Assembly (NCBI GenBank): GCA_027318915.1
Contig: DAHVOH010000008.1
Span: 1-64,000 of the forward strand
Length of the DNA stretch: 64,000 nt
Direction of reading: 5' to 3'
From: Clostridiales bacterium
Lineage (GTDB): Bacteria; Bacillota_E; Sulfobacillia; Sulfobacillales; JAIMBI01
Part shown: piece after piece, positions 51,938 to 61,207 of the stretch
Layout: every line of letters starts with the position of its first letter
Numbering within the stretch: position 1 is the first letter of the stretch
Made by a program: the position numbers and the translations under genes
Notes under the pieces: model-generated
Seen by the model: only the letters and a program-made list of their open reading frames with translations
The model's database searches: none
What the model was told of the DNA's origin: nothing

Positions 51938-53575
51938 AGGGACCTCCTCGTGAGCGGACAAAAGCTCGTCACACTGGCCTCATCATAGCATGCAGGTTCG
52001 TTCCCGCCGCTCCGGCAACGTTCCCACGAGCCGCGTCTGCGGCCCCATCCCGGAGGCAGCGGACACCGCTCGTCCGCTCCCCCGTGTCAAGACGGACGTG
52101 CGCCGCGGATTGTCCAGGGAAAGGGCCGGGAGAGACTCCGACCAGCCGGCCGAGCCGCCCAAGACCTCGGTCCGCGATTCCCGCGCAGGCGGTTCACGGA
52201 CCGGGTGACGCCGGCGTTGCGCACCGCGCCCCGACGACCCGAGGTGTCCCGGCCGCTGCCGAACCCGGCTGCTACCAGCGGCGGCCGGGATGATCTCGGT
52301 ACGCACCGCAGCCGCCGCGAGGTCACCGCCGGAAGACCCCGGCCGTCATAGACCGGGCTGGATGGGCACCGCATCCGAGCCGATCACGGGTCGGGGGAAT
52401 TGGCGCCGCTGAGGGGGCTCGCGACTCGCATCGGCATGGCCGACCGTGATGGGGACAGCGGCCGTGGGACCGCCCCTCGTCCTGGGGGCATGCATCGAAC
52501 CGATGATCCGGCACCACGCGGCGGCCGCCCTCAAAACACGCGGGCGCTGGGTTGGAGACCACTGGCGCCGGCCCACCAGACCACCCCGACCCGCCGGCAT
52601 CCGGCAGGGGCTTGGCGGACCGACCGGCTCACGGGCCAGTTGACGCCTGGGCCCGGTCAGTCAAGACGGGCCGACCGGGCTCGTGCGGTACCGCGGGGCC
52701 CGCGTGTTCAGGGCGAGAGGGCCCTCCACGGCCCATGGCTGCCAGCGGTTCGGGCCACTCGTGGGTACGGGCTTTAGTGGCGCCAATCGGGAAAGTTCTT
52801 CGTCGTCCGCGGGGCCGGTCCGTGGCGGGCAGTTCGGGGCGGGATGTTTTACCCCGAGCGCAGGTCTGGCCGCCTCCGACCGGCGCAGGCGCGGTGACGC
52901 TATGCCGGCAGGGCTTGCCGGGCGACCGGGGGCAGGCACGCGAGTCGATTCCGGGCGAGGCGCACGGCGGCCCGGCCACCATCGGCGGCCCCCCACGAAG
53001 ACGTACAGGGTCGTGGTCAATCGTCCGCATACGGCGGTCGTCGTCCCATCCTTCTGGATGCATGGGCATCGGCAGGACTTGGTCGTGCGGGTCGTGAGCG
53101 CGGCCGGCCAACGTGGGCTGGCTCAACGCGAACGGCGGACGCCGGTGGACGACCGGCGACCGCGGGGCGGGTCCGGGGGTGGAGGGGATTTGGCTCAACG
53201 GGCTCGTCTGGTGGTCGCCGCAGGGGACCACCGGATGACAGGACGCAAGCATCCCGCGGGCAAGCCTCGCGGGATTCGAACCCACCAGGATGGACGGCGG
53301 GGCGGACGGTCCCATAGGTGTTGGCTTCGGCGCCGGAATGGCAGCGCCTCGGGCTGTGCGGGAGGCGAGGGCAGGATTTCGCGGTGGGAGGACAGCGCTT
53401 GCGCGCCGTGATGTTCGGCGCCATCCGGCCCGGCGACGATGCTGAGCGCGGTGGGCAGGCTCCGGTCCGGCCGTGGGGCGGGCGGGGCGGTGGCAGGAGC
53501 GCACGCTCGCGGCCGCGAAAGAGACGGAAGGGGCGTCGGGCTTGACGGGGCTGGCGCGGATCGCGAAGAGGGGTG
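51938..53575 (+). other. 1.6 kb region without a supported gene
   Basis: The longest gap in the window. All open frames on both strands are rich in Arg, Gly, Pro and Ala, lack ribosome binding sites and resemble no family. A short protein-like patch occurs near 52980-53110 on the plus strand (TYRVVVNRPHTAVVVPSF). A tRNA T-arm-like sequence lies on the minus strand at about 53264-53285 without the rest of a tRNA. No direct repeats or insertion sequence ends are visible. Confidence 0.5.
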
Positions 53576-54889
53576 ATGGCGGTGGCGACCGGAGGGCACC
53601 GGTGGGCAGACCTGGAGAAGGGTGCCGCGCGACGTGCCGAGACGTGGCGGTGGGTTTCGCGATCGCGCGTGCGGGGCCTCACCGTCGAGGCGTCGGGCCC
53701 GGCCGTGAGCGTACGCTGGGATCCGCCGCGCGAGGGCACCGTCGTGCGCGATGTCCGCGAAGGCCGGCAGGTGGAGTGGGCGGTTCCGGGATGGCATGAT
53801 GAGTGGCTGGCGCCCAATACGGCCACCGAAATATTTCGGTGGCTGGGCGCCGTTCCGGTGGACGGTATCACCTTGGCGGACAAGATTGGGCGGGTGCGCG
53901 ACGTGCAGGCCCGGCTCATGGGCCGTGATCCCCGCATTGTCCAGGCCACCGTGGTATACCAGGAGCGGATTGAAGAGACCCACATCACCACCGAACAGTT
54001 TGACCGGCATGCTGAGGTGTGCCGCGTGCTGCTGGCCGGCGTGGCCATCGTCCACGATCAGGGACGTTCCGACCAGGATCGGGCACTCTGCGGCCGGGTA
54101 GGCGGCTTCGAAGTGGCCCAGCTGAGCGAAGAGGCGTTGGAGCAGGCCGTGGCCGGTTCCCTTCGTCTGCTGTCGGCCGGGACAATCCCTCCCGGCGTCT
54201 ACCGTGTGGTGACTCATCCCGAAGTGACCGGCGTGCTGGCCCATGAAGCGTTTGGCCACGGCGTCGAGATGGACCTGTTCTTGTCTGGGCGGGCACGGGC
54301 GCGAGAGATGCGCGGCCGGCGCGTGGGAAGCTCTTTGGCCACCATCATCGACGACCCCGGAATTCCGGGCGGGTTTGCCAATTACCCGTTTGACGACGAC
54401 GGCACGCTGGCCCGGGCGCACACCATCTTAGACGCCGGCATTCTGGTCGGGGGCCTCTCCGATGACGACGTGCGGCGGGCGCTTGCCGCCGACGGCGGTA
54501 ACGGACGCCGCCAGGATTACAGCCGCAAAGTCTATCCGCGCATGTCCAACACGTTTTTCCGGCCCGGGACCAGCACGGTCGGCGACCTCATCGCCGGCGT
54601 GGAGCATGGCGTATACCTCCGTCAAGTGGAGTCCGGCATGGAGGATCCGAAGAACTGGGGTCTGCAGATCACGTGCCACACGGGTGAAGAGATTCGGGAC
54701 GGGCGCCTGACCGGCCGGCTTTACCGGACGCTGGCGATGACGGGTGACGTGCCGCAAGTGTTGCTGAGCATCGACGGCGCCGCGAATGACTTTGCCATGT
54801 CGCCGGGCTTGTGTGGAAAGGGGTGGAAGGAATGGGTCTCGAATGGGACCGGGGGCCCGCATCTGCGCATGACCGCGCGGCTCGGATGA
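53576..54889 (+). CDS. tldD: TldD-family metalloprotease subunit
   Basis: A 437-residue TldD-like protein. The metal motif HEAFGHGVEMD (HExxxH) at about residues 223-233 carries the two zinc-binding histidines and the catalytic Glu; downstream parts are GSSLATIIDDPGIPGGFANYPFDDDG and YPRMSNTFFRPGTS. TldD with TldE cleaves unfolded or modified peptides, for example in microcin maturation. ATG 53576 lies behind AAGAGGGG; GTG 53573 is just before it. The gene overlaps the TldE-like gene by 58 bases, so the two likely form the heterodimer. No peptide precursor gene is seen nearby. Confidence 0.92.
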   Translation: MAVATGGHRWADLEKGAARRAETWRWVSRSRVRGLTVEASGPAVSVRWDPPREGTVVRDVREGRQVEWAVPGWHDEWLAPNTATEIFRWLGAVPVDGITLADKIGRVRDVQARLMGRDPRIVQATVVYQERIEETHITTEQFDRHAEVCRVLLAGVAIVHDQGRSDQDRALCGRVGGFEVAQLSEEALEQAVAGSLRLLSAGTIPPGVYRVVTHPEVTGVLAHEAFGHGVEMDLFLSGRARAREMRGRRVGSSLATIIDDPGIPGGFANYPFDDDGTLARAHTILDAGILVGGLSDDDVRRALAADGGNGRRQDYSRKVYPRMSNTFFRPGTSTVGDLIAGVEHGVYLRQVESGMEDPKNWGLQITCHTGEEIRDGRLTGRLYRTLAMTGDVPQVLLSIDGAANDFAMSPGLCGKGWKEWVSNGTGGPHLRMTARLG

Positions 54890-56136
54890 TGGCGGACCTG
54901 CACAAGCCCCTGGAGGCCGTCAGCGATTGGGTGCTGCTGTCCACGTCGTCTTTGGAGCACCAATTGTATTGGCGGGCCGGCCAACTCCACGCCGACCGGG
55001 TCGTGGGACTGGACACCCACCAGTTGACGGTGTACCGCGACGAGGACGGCCAAAGGGGTTCCGCCGTCACCTATGTGGGGCGCGATGCCGCCGAGGTGGA
55101 AGGGGCGATTTTGGCGGCTGGTTTGGCTCTGAATCCCGCCTATCGACTGCCTGCAGGACCGGTGCAATATCCTGAGGTCGAGCTGGGCGACGAGGCGCCG
55201 GATCGGGAACGGCTCCGGGCTTATGGCGAGGCGCTGCAGGTGGAGCTTGCGGCCCGCGGCGTGCAGGTGTCGCATCTGGAGCTTTTCTGGGCCGCTGAAG
55301 ACCAAGCGCTTTTGGCGTCCAATGATCGGACCCACGCGTGGCGGGGGACCCGCGTCCTGATGGATCTGGTGGTGGCGCATGGGGAGGGGGAACGGGCTAG
55401 CGAGTTTCGGGTGTTGCGGCGTGCGCGCAGGGTGTCGGATCTGCTGCCCGAACGGGTATTGGAGGCAGCCTGTGCGGCCGTCGTGGATCGGGAACGGGCT
55501 CAGCTGCCCCCCACGGGGCGGATGGCCGTGGTGCTGCCCGGGGCTGAACTGGCCGGCCTGTTGAACGCAGTCCGGGTGCGAACCAGTGCCCGCAATCTCT
55601 ACACCGGCCTTCTGCAACAGCGGGTCGGAGAGCGCCTGCTGGATACGCGTGGCGACACGATTACCCTTCGTGCCAATCCGGTGCGGGCCTACGCCGAGGC
55701 GTCCACGCCCACCGACGCCTCCACGGTGCCGGCCGCCCCCTTTGCCCTCATCACCGACGGGATGATTGCGGGGATGTCAGCGGATCCCCAGTATGCAACC
55801 TATGTCGGGTTGCCGCCCACGGGGCCGGTGGGAACGCTCGAATGGGAGCCGGGACGCTGGGCGATTCAGGATTTAGTCGCGGACGGACCAGTGCTGGAGG
55901 TGCTGGCGTTTTCGGCCAGTCTTCCCAACCCGTTGACGGGCGACTTCGCCGGTGAGATCAAAATGGGCTATCTGCACGAGGGGGGACGTCGTATTCCGGT
56001 GGCGCAGGGCAGTGTCAGCGGCAATATTCTGGAGGCCTTGCGGCAATGCCGCTTGTCTCGGAACGCGGAAGACCACCCCGGCTACTGGGGTCCTGGGGCG
56101 GTGCGGTTTGAGACGCTCCAGGTGTCCGGAGCGTGA
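54832..56136 (+). CDS. tldE: TldE/PmbA-family protein
   Basis: A 434-residue partner of TldD. It lacks the HExxxH motif, as TldE proteins do, and carries the family's C-terminal beta-rich parts: VLPGAELAGLLNAVRVRTSA, LITDGMIAGMSADPQYATY, NPLTGDFAGEIKMGYLHEGG and SVSGNILEALRQC. The chosen start is ATG 54832 behind GGGGTGGAAGGA, within the tldD end; ATG 54886 with an ATGA overlap is a plausible alternative. The pair should make one heterodimeric protease with the metal site supplied by TldD. Confidence 0.87.
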   Translation: MGLEWDRGPASAHDRAARMMADLHKPLEAVSDWVLLSTSSLEHQLYWRAGQLHADRVVGLDTHQLTVYRDEDGQRGSAVTYVGRDAAEVEGAILAAGLALNPAYRLPAGPVQYPEVELGDEAPDRERLRAYGEALQVELAARGVQVSHLELFWAAEDQALLASNDRTHAWRGTRVLMDLVVAHGEGERASEFRVLRRARRVSDLLPERVLEAACAAVVDRERAQLPPTGRMAVVLPGAELAGLLNAVRVRTSARNLYTGLLQQRVGERLLDTRGDTITLRANPVRAYAEASTPTDASTVPAAPFALITDGMIAGMSADPQYATYVGLPPTGPVGTLEWEPGRWAIQDLVADGPVLEVLAFSASLPNPLTGDFAGEIKMGYLHEGGRRIPVAQGSVSGNILEALRQCRLSRNAEDHPGYWGPGAVRFETLQVSGA

Positions 56137-56236
56137 TTAGCCGGATCGCGGTCGGGGCCGCCCGGCGGAGTCGTGAGGCACGCGTCGCGGTCTTTCGTAT
56201 ATCATGGCGTAACGTGAACCCAAAGCGGGTGACCTG

Positions 56237-56647
56237 ATGCGTGGGCAAAGACGGGTCCCGTCCGCCCCTCGTCCCTTTTGCCTGGTCCGCCACCGCGACG
56301 TCAGCGGGGTGAGCGGCATCGGCGTCGTCGCCGTGGGCGCGGTGTTCCCGTCCGGCCGGGCGGTTCTGGAGTGGTGCTCCGACTGGCCGACCATCACCGT
56401 CTTTGACTCGGTGGAGCAGATTGCGCGCATCCACGGGCATGGCGGAGACACCACCATTCGTTTCGGAGCGCCCCCGCGGGGCCCGTGGTCGCATGGGCGG
56501 ACCCTCTCGTCCCAACCGCGTCGACGGAGGGTCCGGTGGTTCTGGTGGCGGCGCAGCGGCGTCGCCGAGACGCCAGCGGTCCGGCCGAATGCCGTCGTCG
56601 CCCGGGCGGGTTCGGCGGCGGAACCGACGGCCGGACCCCACACCTGA
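56237..56647 (+). CDS. Small conserved-type hypothetical protein
   Basis: A 136-codon frame. The first 75 residues look like a real domain recalling small proteins found widely in bacteria and archaea: FCLVRHRDVSGVSGIGVV, AVFPSGRAVLEW, then TITVFDSVEQIARIHGHGG. The last 55 residues are arginine- and serine-rich and may lie past a frameshift. No strong ribosome binding site precedes ATG 56237. Function unknown. It stands alone between tldE and the MarR operon. Confidence 0.6.
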   Translation: MRGQRRVPSAPRPFCLVRHRDVSGVSGIGVVAVGAVFPSGRAVLEWCSDWPTITVFDSVEQIARIHGHGGDTTIRFGAPPRGPWSHGRTLSSQPRRRRVRWFWWRRSGVAETPAVRPNAVVARAGSAAEPTAGPHT

Positions 56648-56745
56648 CTCAGACCGTGCGCGCACCGGCTCTTGATCCCCCATCGGCTCGGGACGGCGTC
56701 CCGAGCTTTGGCGCGCCGGGAATCACCGGGCACCCCCGTGCGGTA

Positions 56746-56768
56746 TGCTATGATACTAGCTAGGCTAG
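56746..56768 (+). promoter_or_regulatory. Extended -10 promoter and palindromic operator of the marR operon
   Basis: An extended -10, TGCTATGAT (56746-56754), is followed immediately by the inverted repeat CTAGC-TAG-GCTAG (56756-56768), which would cover the transcription start. The MarR-type gene begins 19 bases later. Placement strongly suggests autorepression by the MarR protein. Confidence 0.65.
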
Positions 56769-56786
56769 CGAAGTAGGGGGGTTGCC

Positions 56787-57278
56787 ATGGACGGCGAGCG
56801 TCTGCAGCAACTGGACCAGCATTGGCATGATGCGCACCGTCAGGTGCGAAACCGCGTGCGCCGTATGCTGCGGGAGAGTTTGGCCAGCCCCGTCGGCGGG
56901 GCGGGCTATCAGATTCTGGCGCTGGTGATCGGGCAGGGGCCCCTGTCGCCGTCGGATCTGGCCAACCACATGGAGATCCGGACGAGCACCGTCGCGGCGC
57001 ACCTTGACCGACTGGAGGAGGCCGGGTGGCTGGAGCGGCGGCCGGCGGCCCTGGGCAGCGCGCGCGTATCGGTGGTGGCGAATGAGGCGGGACGGAGAGC
57101 CTACGAGCAGTTCCTGGAGCGCCGCCGCGCGGTGCTGGCGGAGTTTCTGGCTCCCCTGAGCGACGGGCAGTCGCGCGAGCTGGCCGAGATCTTGGACGTG
57201 CTGGTGCATGCGTCTCGCGCCGGCAACGTCCCGGGCGGTCACGCGGCGGTTGCGCGCGACGCCAAGGCGGTGCGCTGA
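56787..57278 (+). CDS. MarR-family transcriptional regulator
   Basis: A 163-residue winged-helix regulator. The recognition region reads GPLSPSDLANHMEIRTSTVAAHLDRLEEAGWLERR, followed by the wing (ALGSARVSVVANEAGR) and a C-terminal dimerisation helix pair. ATG 56787 follows GTAGGGGGG. It is one base from the ABC exporter start (stop 57276-57278, ATG 57280), so both are one operon. It probably represses its own operon through the palindrome at 56756-56768 and releases on binding a toxic ligand exported by the transporter (inference). Confidence 0.93.
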   Translation: MDGERLQQLDQHWHDAHRQVRNRVRRMLRESLASPVGGAGYQILALVIGQGPLSPSDLANHMEIRTSTVAAHLDRLEEAGWLERRPAALGSARVSVVANEAGRRAYEQFLERRRAVLAEFLAPLSDGQSRELAEILDVLVHASRAGNVPGGHAAVARDAKAVR

Positions 57279-57279
57279 C

Positions 57280-59148
57280 ATGGGCATGCAGGGCATGCAC
57301 GCCGTGTGGGAGCAGCGGCGCTCGCTGAGCTACATGGAAGGTGGCACCCGGCCGACCAAAGAGACGGCCAAACGCCTGCTCCACATCCTGCGGCCCCACC
57401 GTCTCAAGATTGCGGGGGTGATGGCCTTCACCGTGCTGGCGGTGGTGCTGGGGCTGGTCCCGCCGCTGCTCATGCGCCAGATCATCGACACCGCCATCGT
57501 CCAGCACAACATGCATCTGTTGATCTGGCTGTCGCTGGGCCTGGTGGCCTTCCCCGCGGCGGCGGCGGTGGACACCGTCGCCCAGAACTATCTGAACGCC
57601 GTGGTCGCCCAGTCGCTGATCCACGATCTGCGGACGGCCATGTACGAACACGGCCAGAAGTTGGGCATCAGCTTTTTTACCAAGACGCCGGGCGGAGAAA
57701 TTCACTCGCGGCTGGTCAACGACCTGAACGCGGTCCAGAACGTCCTGCGCAACACCCTCACCGGCCTGTTCGTGAACGCCATGACGCTGGTTCTCACTCT
57801 GGGCACGATGTTCGTCATCAACTGGAAGTTGGCCATCGCGGCCGCTCTGGTTCTGCCCGCCTTTGCGCTGCCGGTGCTGAGCTTCGGCCGGCGGACCTAT
57901 GACGCCATCAACAAGACGCAGGAATCGATGTCGCACCTGACGGCGCACTTGGAGGAGACGCTGACGCTGTCGGGCATCATGGTGGTGAAGAGCTTCGGCA
58001 CCCGTCCCCGCGAGGCGGCGCGATTTCGCAGCCTGAGCAACGCGGTCAAGGTCACGTCGGTGCATCAAAGCATGGTGGGGCAATGGCTCAACATGCTGGT
58101 GCGTGTTCTATCGGCCCTGGGACCGGCCCTGCTGTATGGATACGGCGGCTACCTCATCATTCATCAGCGGGCGGAACTGGGGACCGTGGTGGCCTTCTCG
58201 ACGTATTTGGTCCAACTGTACAGTCCGGCGTCGTCTCTGGCGGGCAGCAACACGTCTCTCATCGGCGGGCTCGCGCTCTTCGACCGCATTTTTCGGTTTC
58301 TGGATCTCCCCGTCGACGTACCGGAGCCGGCCCACCCCGCCCCCCTCGCCGTGCAGAGCGGCGTGACGCCGTTGGGCGTTCAGTTCGAAGCGGTGCACTT
58401 TGCCTACAAACCCGGCGAAGAGGTGCTGCACGGCATTTCCTTCGAGGCACAGCCCGGCGAGCTCACGGCCGTCGTTGGCCCCAGCGGCGCCGGCAAGAGC
58501 ACCATTCTGTCGCTGGCCGCCCGCTTCTACGATCCCCAAAGCGGCGTGGTCAAACTGGCCGGGCTCCCGCTGGACACCCTGTCCGAGGACACCTTTCGGC
58601 GGGCGGTTTCAGTCGTCACGCAGGAGTTGTTCCTCTTCCACACGACGCTGGAGGACAACATCCGCTACGGCCGTCCCGAAGCCACCGCAGCCGAGGTGAC
58701 GGAGGCGGTGGCAGCCGCCCAGCTGGAGGAGTTGGTCGCCTCGATGCCGCAAGGTCTGCAGACGGTGGTGGGGGAGCGCGGGTACCGATTGTCCGGAGGG
58801 GAGAAGCAACGGGTGGCCATTGCCCGAGCCATCCTGCGCAACCCGAGCGTCTTGCTGCTGGATGAAGCCACCAGCTCTCTGGACAGCCATGCCGAGCGTC
58901 TGATTCAAGAGGCTCTGCAGCGCTTGTTTGAAGGCCGCACGGTGATGGCCATCGCGCACCGGCTGTCCACCATCCTGGCGGCCAACCAGATCCTGGTCGT
59001 CGAGGCCGGGCGCATTGTGGAGCGCGGACGGCACGTCGATCTGCTGGCCCAAAACGGTGTGTATGCCCGGCTGTATCACGAGCAATTTGATCCGGGCCTC
59101 ACCGTGGACGTCGACGAGCGGGCCGGCGTCGCCGCGTCCGCCGGGTGA
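57280..59148 (+). CDS. ABC multidrug/lipid exporter (fused membrane and ATPase domains)
   Basis: A 622-residue half-transporter of the MsbA/BmrA type. Six membrane helices (about residues 45-340) with the coupling-helix region FFTKTPGGEIHSRLVNDLNAVQ are followed by the nucleotide-binding domain: Walker A GPSGAGKST, Q-loop VTQELFLF, signature LSGGEKQRVAIARAIL, Walker B VLLLDEATSSLD and H-loop AIAHRLST. It should work as a homodimer. Being downstream of and nearly fused to a MarR gene suggests an inducible efflux pump. ATG 57280 is chosen over earlier in-frame codons inside marR. Confidence 0.95.
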   Translation: MGMQGMHAVWEQRRSLSYMEGGTRPTKETAKRLLHILRPHRLKIAGVMAFTVLAVVLGLVPPLLMRQIIDTAIVQHNMHLLIWLSLGLVAFPAAAAVDTVAQNYLNAVVAQSLIHDLRTAMYEHGQKLGISFFTKTPGGEIHSRLVNDLNAVQNVLRNTLTGLFVNAMTLVLTLGTMFVINWKLAIAAALVLPAFALPVLSFGRRTYDAINKTQESMSHLTAHLEETLTLSGIMVVKSFGTRPREAARFRSLSNAVKVTSVHQSMVGQWLNMLVRVLSALGPALLYGYGGYLIIHQRAELGTVVAFSTYLVQLYSPASSLAGSNTSLIGGLALFDRIFRFLDLPVDVPEPAHPAPLAVQSGVTPLGVQFEAVHFAYKPGEEVLHGISFEAQPGELTAVVGPSGAGKSTILSLAARFYDPQSGVVKLAGLPLDTLSEDTFRRAVSVVTQELFLFHTTLEDNIRYGRPEATAAEVTEAVAAAQLEELVASMPQGLQTVVGERGYRLSGGEKQRVAIARAILRNPSVLLLDEATSSLDSHAERLIQEALQRLFEGRTVMAIAHRLSTILAANQILVVEAGRIVERGRHVDLLAQNGVYARLYHEQFDPGLTVDVDERAGVAASAG

Positions 59149-59184
59149 CGAGGCCGCTCGGGTGGTCGGGTCCCTGTAGGGCGG

Positions 59185-61011
59185 TCAGAGCCGCCGGGAC
59201 AGGAAGTCGGCCACCAGCTGGTAGTCGCGCAGTTTGCCGTCCACGTTGCCGCCGGCCCCGTGCCCGTCTTCGAACTCGTGATACTCAAAGTCACCCTCGG
59301 GGGTCCGCCCCTCGCGTTTGCCGGCGGCCAACAGACGGTCGCGAAACCGGCGCGCCTGACCGGCGGGGCAGCGGGGATCATTGAGACCGTGGAGGATGAG
59401 GAGCTTCGCCTTGACCCGGTCGGCAAATGTGATCGCGCTGCGGTCGCGCCACAGGTCCGCCCGCTCTTGCGGACCACCCATCTGCTGGCGGAGATAGTAT
59501 TGGAAGTGCGTCATGCTTTCCGCGTAGAGGGCGGCCAGATCGGTGATGCCGTACATGGGCACGCCGACCCGGAACAGGTCCGGGCGTTTGGCCACGGCCA
59601 TGTAGGACAGGTAGCCGCCGTAGCGTCCTCCCAAGACCCCGATGCGGGTGGGGTCGACGAAATCCAGCTCGGCCAAGTGCCGCGCGGCGGCCTCCAGGTC
59701 GTCCAGGTCCCGCCCGCCCCAGTCTTGCAGGCAGGCGTCGCGCCAGACGACCCCATAGCCGGTGGAGCCACGCACGTTGGGCATGAGGACGACATAGCCC
59801 CGGTCCTGCAGAAACTGGGCCAGCAGGTTGAACGACCGCAGGAACTGCGCGGTCGGTCCGCCGTGGACCATGACGAGGGCGGGATGGCGCGCCGACGCCG
59901 AGACCGCGGGCCGGAGCAGAATGGCACGCACCTCGGTGCCATCGGTGGAGGGGCAGCGCACGTAGCTGCCGGGTGCAAACGCCCCCGGAGCGACGGTGCC
60001 GTACTGGGCCGGGATGAGGGGCACCGGGTCGCCTCCCATCACGTCCACCGTCGAAACCTCGGCCCGAGTGGCGATGGTCTGGTGCGACACCACCAGACGC
60101 CGGCCGCCGTCCACAAAGCCGGCGGCGTCGGTGACGCCGGGGGGCAGCGGCACCGCCCAGGTCTGCCCGCTCGCGACGTCGTAGAGAACGGGCATCAGCG
60201 TCGCGTCCTCGTTTCGGAACGCCAGCAGGTGCCGCCCGTCGGGGGAGAAGCGCGCCGCCCTTTCTTCGACACCGTGCGGGGTGAGCCAGCGCACGTCGCC
60301 CGTCTCCCAGTCCAGTAGGCCGACACGATTGTGCCCGTCCGCGTCGGACGTGACGGCCAGACGGCGCCCGTCGGGATGCCAGTCCTGCGCCGCCTCCTGG
60401 CTTCCTACGCGTCGACGATACAGACGGCGCGGTTCCGACCCGTCGGCCCGCATCACGTGCACGTCGGCGTTGTGCAATTCGGTCGTCTCATTGGTGGTGT
60501 ACGCAATATACCGGCCGTCCGGGCTCCAAAGGGGCTGGTGGACCGGAGCGCGGCAATGGGTGAGACGGCGAAAGCCTCCCGCGAGCAGGTCGAAGGCATA
60601 CAGGTTGACCTGGTCGTCCCGGTTGGACAGCACCAGGAGGATTCCGCCGTCCGGACTCACCGGGCCGGCATATTCCTGACTGGCGGGATCGTCGTTCAGC
60701 TGGCGGACACGGTCCGTGTCCAGGTCACCCTGGTACAGATTGCTCTGTTCATTGCCGCGGATGTCTTTCGCAAAGATGATGGAACGGCTGTCCGGCGTCC
60801 ACACAAACCCTGCCCGAATGGCATCGGGCGCTTCCCCGTGCGTATGCTGATGCTTGACCCGGCGGTTCACATCCACCTTATACAGCTCGAACCGGCCGCT
60901 TTCCTCGGAGAAAAACGCCACCCGCCGCCCATCGGGCGACGGTGTCAAAAGCCATTGGGTGGGAAGCCGGGCCAGTTCGGCCAGATCCATGCCAAACCAC
61001 TCTTCACCCAT
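59185..61011 (-). CDS. S9-type prolyl-oligopeptidase-like protein with Ser-to-Arg at nucleophile
   Basis: A 608-residue protein with an N-terminal WD/TolB-like beta-propeller (repeats such as SPDGRRVAFFSEESGRF, TPDSRSIIFAKD, SPDGGILLVLSN, SPDGRYIAYTTN) and a C-terminal alpha/beta hydrolase domain (about 370-608). The nucleophile motif, normally G-x-S-Y-G-G-Y, reads GVLGGRYGGYLSY: codon CGC at 59623-59625 (complement) gives Arg463. The Asp (GLNDPRCP, about 544) and His (FEDGHGAGG, about 583) are present. It is probably not a classic serine peptidase. ATG 61011 follows AGGAGGCGCCCCT. It converges on the ABC exporter. Confidence 0.9.
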   Translation of the reverse strand: MGEEWFGMDLAELARLPTQWLLTPSPDGRRVAFFSEESGRFELYKVDVNRRVKHQHTHGEAPDAIRAGFVWTPDSRSIIFAKDIRGNEQSNLYQGDLDTDRVRQLNDDPASQEYAGPVSPDGGILLVLSNRDDQVNLYAFDLLAGGFRRLTHCRAPVHQPLWSPDGRYIAYTTNETTELHNADVHVMRADGSEPRRLYRRRVGSQEAAQDWHPDGRRLAVTSDADGHNRVGLLDWETGDVRWLTPHGVEERAARFSPDGRHLLAFRNEDATLMPVLYDVASGQTWAVPLPPGVTDAAGFVDGGRRLVVSHQTIATRAEVSTVDVMGGDPVPLIPAQYGTVAPGAFAPGSYVRCPSTDGTEVRAILLRPAVSASARHPALVMVHGGPTAQFLRSFNLLAQFLQDRGYVVLMPNVRGSTGYGVVWRDACLQDWGGRDLDDLEAAARHLAELDFVDPTRIGVLGGRYGGYLSYMAVAKRPDLFRVGVPMYGITDLAALYAESMTHFQYYLRQQMGGPQERADLWRDRSAITFADRVKAKLLILHGLNDPRCPAGQARRFRDRLLAAGKREGRTPEGDFEYHEFEDGHGAGGNVDGKLRDYQLVADFLSRRL

Positions 61012-61207
61012 AGGGGCGCCTCCTGTCGTCATCCATCCGAACGGGTCTGGGGCGACCAGGGGCCGCCGGGACGCGCGCAGAGCACTTCGCGTTCCGCGCG
61101 GGATTGCCTGCCTCTGCCATATACTGGGACGCCTGCCGGCAAGTGCCGGGTGTAGACGGCGATTCTGGCGAGAGGCTATCGACGGTGTCACAACAAGGAG
61201 GTGCCGC

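Noticed and set aside
53255..53330. tRNA T-arm-like sequence on the minus strand (GGTTCGAATCCC)
   Set aside because: Only a T-arm and a partial five-base acceptor match are present; D-arm and anticodon arm are missing and there is no CCA. At most a relic.
52629..53504. 291-codon minus-strand frame in the gene-free region
   Set aside because: Proline- and arginine-rich throughout, no ribosome binding site, and no recognisable domain.
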